From assembly GCF_025907915.1 (NCBI RefSeq), contig NZ_JAPAAF010000001.1, positions 248,001-312,000 on the forward strand: 64,000 bases of DNA, read 5' to 3'. Numbering within the stretch: the stretch's first letter is position 1; each line of letters starts with the position of its first letter. The notes beneath the pieces were generated by a model, which was not told where the DNA came from, did not search any database, and was given only the letters and a program-made list of their open reading frames with translations. Of this stretch, positions 7,384 through 15,133 are shown piece after piece. The translations under genes and the position numbers were made by a program. This DNA is from Gaoshiqia sediminis (GTDB lineage Bacteria; Bacteroidota; Bacteroidia; Bacteroidales; Prolixibacteraceae).

Positions 7384-10300
7384 ATGAAAAAAAATGAATT
7401 AACCTTCCCCGATGGGCGTAGGCTAAAACAAAAGCTGTTTTTAAAAATGAAGCTAACCTTATTGATTTTTTTTGTGTGCCTGATGCAGGTTTCTGCGTCG
7501 GTATATTCGCAAACAACTAAACTAACTCTTGATATTCAGGGGAAAAGGATTTCGGAAGTGCTCCGTGAGATCGAAGAAACATCGAAATACCGGTTTTTTT
7601 ACCAGCGGGAACAAGTGGATGTTGAGCGCAAAGTGAATGTGCAGGCAACAGAAAAGAGTGTTGATGAAATTTTGACAACCTTGTTCCAGGATCGCGGCAT
7701 TTCTTTCAAGATTATGGAAGACAACCTGATTCTCCTGACTGCTGAAAAAGTTGAATTGCAGCAGGAAAAAGTGATTAAGGGGAAAGTGACTGATATAAAT
7801 AACCAGCCCTTGCCGGGCGTTACTGTTATCGTTAGGGGAACAAACAGCGGTACAGTAACGGATATTGATGGAAATTTTTCGATTCCTAATGTACCTGCAG
7901 ATGGTTATTTGTTATTTTCATTTGTAGGAATGAGGACACAGGAATTATCTGTTTCCGGAAAGTCTGATATTAATGTTGTATTGCACGAAGAAACAATTGG
8001 CATTGACGAAGTTGTGGCAATAGGCTATGGTACCCAGAAAAAATCAGATGCAACTGGGTCCATTTCTATAGCAACAGCGGATGATATATTGAGAGCTGCT
8101 CCTTTTAATGCACTTGCCGGTTTGAAAGGTAAGGTTTCCGGCGTGAATATATTTACCAACTCTGGCCAACCAGGTGGCCCGACTCGTGTTATGATCCGTG
8201 GAATTGGAACCATAAATTCATCGTCTAATCCCTTGTATGTAGTTGATGGCGTGGTGATGGAAGATTTTCAGTTTTTAAATCCGAATGACATTGAGCGCAT
8301 AGACGTTTTGAAGGATGCATCTGCAACGGCTATTTATGGTGCCCGTGGTGCAAATGGTGTGATAATGGTTACCACCAAGCGTGGTTTGGAAAAGGAAGGG
8401 ATTTCTGTAAGTTACAATGGATATGTAAGCATTAGCCACAAAGCCAGTAAGATGGACTTGATGAGTGCCGATGAATTCATGGAGGCCATGGAAGTCAGTT
8501 TTGAGAATGATCAAAAGTGGTATGGTGGTACTAGAACATTTAATGTAAGTGATCCAAATCTTTTTGATTCAAGCGGAAATCCATTGTATGATACAGATTG
8601 GCAGGATGAAGCAACTCGCACTGCCATGTCTCACAGCCATCAGTTGAGTGTGCAGCAGGGAGGAAAAAATTCATCAGTTGGAGCTTTTCTAAACTATACT
8701 GACTTGCAAGGCGTGATGTTAAATACTTTTATGAAACGTGTAAATACCAAATTGACTTATGATGCCAAACCTTTGAAATGGTTATCAACGGGTGTTAATC
8801 TTTTAGTGAATCATTCCTGGCAAAATGATACCGATGAAGGTGGGGGCAGTCAGGTTGCACGTCGTACTATGATCGAAATGCCAGCTATATTTCCAGTAAA
8901 ATGGACTGATGGGAGTTGGGTAAATTCTCAGTCAACCGATGACTTCAGTTTTGAAGCAATGGCTAACCCTGTCCACTTGCTGGAAACACAGGAACGTATG
9001 CGTTACCGGACACAAATCTTTGGGAATACTTCACTTACATTCCATCTGCTTCCGGGCTTGGATTTGAGAACGCAATTTGGCGTAGACGCCCACCTCCGTA
9101 AGTGGAGAGAATATTCACCAAACGATTTGATCAATATTTCTGCACCGAATGGTTATGCGTTTATGAGTGATACACAGCAGTTTTACTGGCAGGAAGAAAC
9201 TTACCTTACTTTCAACAAAGTTATCGACAAACACCGGATTAACGCTGTAGCAGGTCTTTCATGGCAGGAGCGGACTTACAATTATATGAGTGTTTCGGCC
9301 TCAGGGTTTAAGGATAATTTTTTTACTTACAATAATCTAGGAGCGGCTACTAACCCCGGGGCACCGTCTTCTACCTATAACCGCTGGGCGATGAATTCTT
9401 ATTTTGTTAGGGGAGCATATACTTATAATGACAAGTATATGGCAACAGTAACAGCTCGGATGGATGGTTCTTCCAAGTTTGGTAAAAACAATAAATATGC
9501 ATTTTTTCCATCTCTTGGTTTGGGCTGGTTAATCTCGAATGAAGACTTTATGTCTAATGTCTCTGCGATCGATCAGCTTAAGTTACATGCCAGTTATGGT
9601 GTAACCGGGAACAGCGAAATTGCTGCATACAGGTCATTGGCAACTGTAGCTTCAGGTACCTATTTGATTGATGGAGCGAGACAATCCATTTCCTATGCTG
9701 CCCGTTTAGCCAATCCAGATTTGAAATGGGAGAAAACGAATCAGTTCGATGTTGGGTTCAATCTGAACATGTTTGGTAACCGGTTAAATTTTGATGCCTC
9801 CTATTACTATAAATTGACCACAGATTTATTGTTGGATAGCCCGGTGCCTCATAGTACAGGTTTTAGTTCAGTGATTGATAATATTGGTGAAGTAGCCAAT
9901 TATGGTGTTGATTTCATGATGAATACGGTGAACGTAAAAACAAAAGATTTCATGTGGAGTACCACCCTGAATTTGAATTTTAACAAAAATGAAATCAAGA
10001 AACTGGGGGAAAATGACGAAGACATTTTGCCTGGTCCAAACTGGGTTTCCGGTAGCCAAACGATACTTAGGGTAGGCGAATCTCTAAGTTCATTCTGGGG
10101 TTATGAGCGTTTAGGTGTGTGGACTGTGGAAGAAAGAGCAGAAGCAGAGGCTGCCGGTGCAAAAGTTGGTCAGGCAAAACGTTCAGCTGAAAAGAAAATT
10201 TTAGGCAAAGGTATTCCTGATCTAACAGGTAGCTTCATTAATACCTTTAATTATAAAAATTTGGATTTTACAGTTGACTTGCAGTTTGTGACCGGAGTTG

Positions 10301-10728
10301 AAATTTTGCAACAGTTTTATCATTCAGCTGAAGACCGTTTTGGTTATACAAGTGGCTTAGCCTCTATATTGCATGAAGGATACAACGGGAGTAATCCCAA
10401 TACAATGGTCCAAGCAGTGAGAAATGCTAACCTTTCCGGACAAAGTTCAGAAGTGGATTCACATTGGGTTTCAGATGGTTCATATCTGCGTGGTAACGTG
10501 ATTCAGCTTGGATATACTGTTGATACAAAATCTATGCGCAGGATGAAGCTTGCCGCTCTTCGGATTTATGCAAGTGTGAATAATGCCTTTGTCATACATT
10601 CAAAAGATTTTCAGGGATATGATCCTGAAGGTACTTCCCAGGGTGACAATCAGTGGGGGCAGAATATGTTCTTTTACCAGTATCCAAAACCAAGAACCTA
10701 CACTCTCGGAGTGAATGTTACATTTTAA
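7384..10728 (+). CDS. susC: SusC-family TonB-dependent transporter with STN domain (PUL1)
   Basis: A 1114-residue outer-membrane transporter for oligosaccharides. In order: signal peptide (LTLLIFFVCLMQVSASVYSQ), STN signalling domain at about 45-115 (ISEVLREIEETSKYRFFY), CarboxypepD-regulatory-like domain at about 125-205 (KGKVTDINNQPLPGVTVIV), plug (IGYGTQKKSDATGS, YVVDGVVM, DASATAIYGARGANGVIMV) and a 22-strand barrel ending in YTLGVNVTF. ATG at 7384 was chosen over an upstream in-frame TTG because it carries the conserved CAAATTTATGAAAAAAAA context seen before all four SusC genes here. It pairs with the SusD downstream; the STN domain implies FecR/sigma signalling. Confidence 0.95.
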   Translation: MKKNELTFPDGRRLKQKLFLKMKLTLLIFFVCLMQVSASVYSQTTKLTLDIQGKRISEVLREIEETSKYRFFYQREQVDVERKVNVQATEKSVDEILTTLFQDRGISFKIMEDNLILLTAEKVELQQEKVIKGKVTDINNQPLPGVTVIVRGTNSGTVTDIDGNFSIPNVPADGYLLFSFVGMRTQELSVSGKSDINVVLHEETIGIDEVVAIGYGTQKKSDATGSISIATADDILRAAPFNALAGLKGKVSGVNIFTNSGQPGGPTRVMIRGIGTINSSSNPLYVVDGVVMEDFQFLNPNDIERIDVLKDASATAIYGARGANGVIMVTTKRGLEKEGISVSYNGYVSISHKASKMDLMSADEFMEAMEVSFENDQKWYGGTRTFNVSDPNLFDSSGNPLYDTDWQDEATRTAMSHSHQLSVQQGGKNSSVGAFLNYTDLQGVMLNTFMKRVNTKLTYDAKPLKWLSTGVNLLVNHSWQNDTDEGGGSQVARRTMIEMPAIFPVKWTDGSWVNSQSTDDFSFEAMANPVHLLETQERMRYRTQIFGNTSLTFHLLPGLDLRTQFGVDAHLRKWREYSPNDLINISAPNGYAFMSDTQQFYWQEETYLTFNKVIDKHRINAVAGLSWQERTYNYMSVSASGFKDNFFTYNNLGAATNPGAPSSTYNRWAMNSYFVRGAYTYNDKYMATVTARMDGSSKFGKNNKYAFFPSLGLGWLISNEDFMSNVSAIDQLKLHASYGVTGNSEIAAYRSLATVASGTYLIDGARQSISYAARLANPDLKWEKTNQFDVGFNLNMFGNRLNFDASYYYKLTTDLLLDSPVPHSTGFSSVIDNIGEVANYGVDFMMNTVNVKTKDFMWSTTLNLNFNKNEIKKLGENDEDILPGPNWVSGSQTILRVGESLSSFWGYERLGVWTVEERAEAEAAGAKVGQAKRSAEKKILGKGIPDLTGSFINTFNYKNLDFTVDLQFVTGVEILQQFYHSAEDRFGYTSGLASILHEGYNGSNPNTMVQAVRNANLSGQSSEVDSHWVSDGSYLRGNVIQLGYTVDTKSMRRMKLAALRIYASVNNAFVIHSKDFQGYDPEGTSQGDNQWGQNMFFYQYPKPRTYTLGVNVTF

Positions 10729-10743
10729 TAACCTTTGAATCTA

Positions 10744-12348
10744 ATGGAAATGAAAAAAATAGTATTTGGATTAATTTGTACTGTTATACTCGGATTTCTA
10801 CTGTCGTGTAACGATTTTTTGGATGAAGAGCCCAAAAGTGAAATGAGTACGGATCAAAATTTTTCGGCTCCGGCCCATGCAACCAGCGCCGTGAATGCCC
10901 TGTACCGGACAGGCGCACCTTCCTTTTACGCTAACGGAGGTGTTTATATGCCTCAAACAGCATCGCACGGCGGTTACCTTTCCGGTTTTTTCGATAATGA
11001 ATATAAAGGACAGGAAGTGATTGCCGACTACAGCCAGAAATTATCAATCACCAGCAAGAATATTGCCGGATCGATGGATGGCGTATGGGATGGTGCTTAC
11101 GGAGCAATTTCAAGGGCTAACACTGCAATAAAATACATTCCTTCTACACCGGATTTAGATGAATCAGCCAAAGCTACCCTATTGGCAGAGGCCAAATTCT
11201 TCAGGGCGTTCAATTATTTTTATCTGGTGAAATTTTTTGGTGATGTACCCTTAATTCTGGAACCGTATGAATCGCTGAGTGATTTGTATGTAGCCCGTGA
11301 ATCGGCTTCGGTGGTGTATGCACAGATTATTGTAGACCTGAAAGATGCGATTACCGCATTACCTGATGTTGCATTCACCGACAACGGGCATCGTATTACT
11401 AAAAATACGGCAGAAACAGTTCTTGCTCATGTTTATTTGGTGATGAGCGGTTACCCGGTTTTGGCCAATAATTATGCCGATGCAGCAACTGCTGCCAGAA
11501 ACGTGATTGCCCGAGGGAGACATTCCCTGCTGACCCATACCGATCATGCACTTGGGAGTGCATACAACATGATTCGTACACAGGACAACAACGCGGAATA
11601 TATTTACACATACGAGTTCGAATCAAGTATTGCTACGAACAACGGCAGGGTACAGACCAGCCTGCCGAATGTGGCTTCTACTTGGGGGGTACTGAAGTAT
11701 TCTATTACCAACAATGCCTATCGCCCGGTTAAGCAATATATGAATGTGTATGATAAAGCCAAAGACTTACGTGCTCAGCATCAGCAGTTTTTTCAGTACT
11801 CATATACTTACGAAAAGGATGGTCAGCAGGTCACTCAGGTATTTGCTGATGATAAAACTCCGGGTGCATGGGTCTGGTATGACGAAGATGCAGCGCTTAA
11901 TACTGGCCAGTGCGGGAAAGACTTTACCATATACCGTTATGCCGAACTTTTGTTGATTGCAGCCGAAGCAATTGCTCAGTCTGAAGGGGTGACAACTGAG
12001 GCAATTAAATATCTGGCAGACGTTCGCGTGAGAGCTTACACCACAACGCCACGTACAGAAATTGAAGCTTCACTGAGCAGTTTGTCTAAAGATGACTTCA
12101 TTCAGCAGGTTTGGATCGAAAGGATGAGGGAACTTGTGTATGATTTCCGTACTTGGGAAGATATTCAGCGTACCCGGAAATATCCGGTTACAAACGATGC
12201 TAACCCGGGAGTTGTTGCATTTGTTGATGTGGTCGGGTCAACAAATCCTTGGGGACAAACATTCCAGGAGAAGCATTTGGTATGGCCGATTTCGGATAAC
12301 GAAATGCAACGGAATCCGTCGCTGGTTCAAAATCCAAACTATGAATAA
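10744..12348 (+). CDS. susD: SusD/RagB-family surface glycan-binding lipoprotein (PUL1)
   Basis: A lipoprotein of about 534 residues with lipobox LGFLLSCNDFL. It carries the TPR-rich SusD fold: FFRAFNYFYLVKFFGDVPLI near 155-180 and the C-terminal RELVYDFRTWEDIQRTRKYP block, with the usual NPLVQNPNYE-like end (NPSLVQNPNYE). It caps the SusC barrel and binds glycan at the cell surface. The start could be ATG 10744 or 10750 (MKKIVFG). It lies 15 bases after the SusC stop and is followed by a strong hairpin. Confidence 0.95.
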   Translation: MEMKKIVFGLICTVILGFLLSCNDFLDEEPKSEMSTDQNFSAPAHATSAVNALYRTGAPSFYANGGVYMPQTASHGGYLSGFFDNEYKGQEVIADYSQKLSITSKNIAGSMDGVWDGAYGAISRANTAIKYIPSTPDLDESAKATLLAEAKFFRAFNYFYLVKFFGDVPLILEPYESLSDLYVARESASVVYAQIIVDLKDAITALPDVAFTDNGHRITKNTAETVLAHVYLVMSGYPVLANNYADAATAARNVIARGRHSLLTHTDHALGSAYNMIRTQDNNAEYIYTYEFESSIATNNGRVQTSLPNVASTWGVLKYSITNNAYRPVKQYMNVYDKAKDLRAQHQQFFQYSYTYEKDGQQVTQVFADDKTPGAWVWYDEDAALNTGQCGKDFTIYRYAELLLIAAEAIAQSEGVTTEAIKYLADVRVRAYTTTPRTEIEASLSSLSKDDFIQQVWIERMRELVYDFRTWEDIQRTRKYPVTNDANPGVVAFVDVVGSTNPWGQTFQEKHLVWPISDNEMQRNPSLVQNPNYE

Positions 12349-12371
12349 TCCTAAACCAATTAGATAATTCG

Positions 12372-12403
12372 AAAGCCCGGGAGTATTGAAACTTTCGGGC
12401 TTT
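12372..12403 (+). terminator. Hairpin after PUL1 susD
   Basis: AAAGCCCG (12372-12379) pairs with CGGGCTTT (12396-12403) around a 16-base loop, 24 bases after the SusD stop codon. The following U-tract is short (TTTATCCTG), so readthrough into the GH92 gene is likely. Confidence 0.6.
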
Positions 12404-12719
12404 ATCCTGTTTTTATTAATGACAGAAAAGCATGAATGATGACTTTCTCGTTTGGTATTGCGGTAAAGTTTTCCTCTTTGTGTGAGTTTCCCATCTGTTG
12501 GTTGTATAGGTTTATGTGTAAATGATCTTTTCCATACGATGTGCTGACAATTTTTTGAACGTGCAGAATGAATCAAGCAGATGAAGGAAAACAGAACTTT
12601 GTATATATTGAATCTTCCTTTCAGGGAAGGAAACTCATCGCTATGAAGGGAATGTTGTTTTTGAATTTCTGATGATTAGTGTGAAATGTATTGAATTTAA
12701 ACCATATCGACGAACAACC
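12404..12719. other. Intergenic stretch between PUL1 susD and the GH92 gene
   Basis: About 316 bases without a convincing gene. Short ORFs on either strand lack family features and start signals. There is a small CTTCC/GGAAG inverted repeat around 12616-12632 and no clear TAnnTTTG promoter element. It may hold a regulated promoter for the GH92 gene, but I cannot point to one. Confidence 0.4.
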
Positions 12720-15002
12720 ATGAGTAGAAAATTAGACTTCCTATTTGTACTTCTTTTTTGCATTGCTTTAACCAGTTTGCAAGCGCAGCCACTTCAGCCG
12801 GTCGATTACGTGAACACCCTGATGGGCACCGACTCCGAGTTCAAACTCTCCGCCGGGAATACGTATCCGGCCATTGCCCGGCCCTGGGGGATGAACTTCT
12901 GGACCCCGCAGACCAACAAAATGGGTGATGGATGGGTGTATGGCTACGATGCCAATAAAATCCAGGGCTTCAAGCAAACCCATCAGCCCAGCCCGTGGAT
13001 CAACGACTATGGCCAGTTTTCGCTTTTCCCGCTGACCGGCGATCTGAAGATCAAGGGCGAGGAGCGCGCCAGCTGGTTTTCGCATAAGGCCGAAACAGCC
13101 AAACCGCATTACTACAAAGTTTACCTGGCCGATTACGATGTGACCACCGAAATTACCCCGACCGAACGTGCGGCCATGTTCCGCTTCACTTTCCCCGAAA
13201 ATGACAAGTCGTATGTGCTGGTCGATGCTTTTGACCGGGGCTCGTATGTGAAAATCATTCCTTCCGAAAACAAAATTATCGGCTACACCACGCGCAACAG
13301 CGGGGGAGTGCCCGACAATTTTAAAAACTACTTTGTGGTGGTTTTCGACAAGCCTTTTGCGAAAAGCGATGTGTGGAGTGCCGGCCAGGTGGTTGACGGC
13401 AAAACCGAGCTTCAGGACAACCACGTTGGCGCGGCCATTCAGTTTAAAACAAAAAAAGGAGAGCAAATCCACGCACGGGTGGCATCCTCGTTTATTAGTC
13501 ATGAACAGGCCGAGCGTAACGTGAAGGAAATGGGCCGTGATTCGTTTGATGAGGTAATGGCCAAAGGAGAATCTGTGTGGAATGAAGAGCTTTCTCGCAT
13601 TGCCGTGGAAGGCGGAACCGACGACCAGATCAAAACGTTTTATTCGTGCCTGTACCGGGTGCTGCTTTTTCCGCGCAAGTTTTACGAGTATGATGCCGAC
13701 GGGAACGTGGTCCATTACAGCCCTTATAACGGCGAAGTGTTGCCGGGATATATGTTTACCGACAATGGTTTTTGGGACACCTTCCGTGCCGTGTTCCCGT
13801 TTTTCAACCTGATGTACCCTTCGCTGAACGAAAAAATTCAGGAAGGTTTGGTGAATACCTATCAGGAAAGCGGCTGGCTGCCGGAATGGGCCAGCCCCGG
13901 TCACCGCGACTGCATGATCGGCTCCAACTCGGCCACGCTGATTGCCGATGCCTGGCTGAAAGGGCGCCGTGGCTACGACATTGAAACCTTGTGGAAGGCC
14001 CTGGTGAAAAACTCCGAAAATGAAGGGCCGCTGCATTCGGTGGGCCGCTTTGGGGTGGATTACTACAACAAACTGGGCTATGTGCCTTATGATGTGAAGG
14101 TGAACGAAAACGTGGCCCGCACACTCGAATATGCCTTTGCCGATTTTTGTATTTACCAGCTTGGCAAGGCGCTGGGTAAACCGGAAAAAGAAATTTCGGT
14201 TTTTGCCAAACGGGCGATGAACTATAAAAACGTGTTCGACAGCGAAAGCAAGCTGATGCGCGGCCGAAATGAAGACGGCACGTTCCAGTCGCCCTTCAGC
14301 CCGTTTAAATGGGGCGATGCCTTCACCGAAGGGAACAGCTGGCACTACACCTGGTCGGTCTTCCACGATGTGCAGGGTTTGATTGATTTGATGGGAGGTA
14401 GAAAAGAATTTGTGACCATGCTGGACTCCGTTTTCGTGGTTCCGCCAATCTTCGACGACTCGTATTACGGCGGAGTGATCCACGAAATCCGCGAGATGCA
14501 AATCATGAATATGGGTAATTATGCGCACGGCAACCAACCCATTCAGCATATGATTTACCTGTACAATTATGCCGGTGAGCCCTGGAAAACCCAGCACTGG
14601 GTGCGCGAGGTGATGGACCGCATGTACACCCCGCAGGCCGATGGTTATTGCGGCGATGAAGACAATGGCCAAACCTCGGCTTGGTACGTTTTCAGCGCCA
14701 TGGGCTTCTATCCGGTAGCCCCTGCCACCGACGAATATGTGATTGGCGCCCCACTGTTTAAGAAGATTACCGTAACGCTGGAAAATGGCCAAAAAGTTGA
14801 GATAGATGCCCCGGGCAACAATGCCGCCAATCGTTATGTGCAGGACATCCGACTGAACGGGAAAGCATACAGCAAAAATTTCCTGAAGTATGACGATTTG
14901 ATGAAAGGAGCCACCATCCGTTTTGAAATGGGAGCGGAGCCTGATAAAGACAGAGGGACGAAGGACACGGATTTTCCATATTCTTTTTCAAAGAAGAAAT
15001 AG
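12720..15002 (+). CDS. GH92 exo-alpha-mannosidase, probably alpha-1,2-specific
   Basis: A 760-residue secreted, calcium-dependent alpha-mannosidase of family GH92 with a signal peptide ending at SLQAQP. It has the N-terminal beta-sandwich (YVNTLMGTDSE) and the (alpha/alpha)6 catalytic domain. From the ATG at 12720, E537 (in EGNSWHYTW) and D646/D648 (in CGDEDNG) keep the 109-residue spacing of the acid and base residues of BT3990, as I recall them. H588-E589 and W93 fit the HEW set linked to alpha-1,2 specificity. The usual GNEP motif is GNQP here. Upstream in-frame codons (from 12672) do not extend a sensible signal peptide. Confidence 0.92.
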   Translation: MSRKLDFLFVLLFCIALTSLQAQPLQPVDYVNTLMGTDSEFKLSAGNTYPAIARPWGMNFWTPQTNKMGDGWVYGYDANKIQGFKQTHQPSPWINDYGQFSLFPLTGDLKIKGEERASWFSHKAETAKPHYYKVYLADYDVTTEITPTERAAMFRFTFPENDKSYVLVDAFDRGSYVKIIPSENKIIGYTTRNSGGVPDNFKNYFVVVFDKPFAKSDVWSAGQVVDGKTELQDNHVGAAIQFKTKKGEQIHARVASSFISHEQAERNVKEMGRDSFDEVMAKGESVWNEELSRIAVEGGTDDQIKTFYSCLYRVLLFPRKFYEYDADGNVVHYSPYNGEVLPGYMFTDNGFWDTFRAVFPFFNLMYPSLNEKIQEGLVNTYQESGWLPEWASPGHRDCMIGSNSATLIADAWLKGRRGYDIETLWKALVKNSENEGPLHSVGRFGVDYYNKLGYVPYDVKVNENVARTLEYAFADFCIYQLGKALGKPEKEISVFAKRAMNYKNVFDSESKLMRGRNEDGTFQSPFSPFKWGDAFTEGNSWHYTWSVFHDVQGLIDLMGGRKEFVTMLDSVFVVPPIFDDSYYGGVIHEIREMQIMNMGNYAHGNQPIQHMIYLYNYAGEPWKTQHWVREVMDRMYTPQADGYCGDEDNGQTSAWYVFSAMGFYPVAPATDEYVIGAPLFKKITVTLENGQKVEIDAPGNNAANRYVQDIRLNGKAYSKNFLKYDDLMKGATIRFEMGAEPDKDRGTKDTDFPYSFSKKK

Positions 15003-15032
15003 AAGTGTAAACAAGCATCACAGTTAATTTTT

Positions 15033-15070
15033 AAAGTGGAGAGTTGATTTATAGCTCTTCACTTTTTTTT
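15033..15070 (+). terminator. Intrinsic terminator after the GH92 gene
   Basis: AAAGTGGAGAG (15033-15043) pairs with CTCTTCACTTT (15055-15065), 11 bp with one G-U pair and an 11-base loop, followed by a run of T residues to 15070. Confidence 0.8.
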
Positions 15071-15100
15071 GGTAGAAATCTTGAAAATCACGTATATTTG
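15068..15100 (+). promoter_or_regulatory. Promoter of the GH3 gene
   Basis: TTTG at 15068-15071, a 21-base spacer and TATATTTG at 15093-15100 match the full Bacteroidota promoter consensus (TTTG-N19-21-TAnnTTTG). It overlaps the end of the GH92 terminator and lies 33 bases before the GH3 ATG, so GH3 is probably a separate transcription unit. Confidence 0.7.
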
Positions 15101-15133
15101 CATACCAGAACAGAACAGACAAAACCAGCAAGT

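Noticed and set aside
12768-14792. 674-codon open frame antisense to the GH92 gene
   Set aside because: It lies wholly within the GH92 gene, has low-complexity His/Gly/Val composition and no family motifs; it is a codon-bias shadow.
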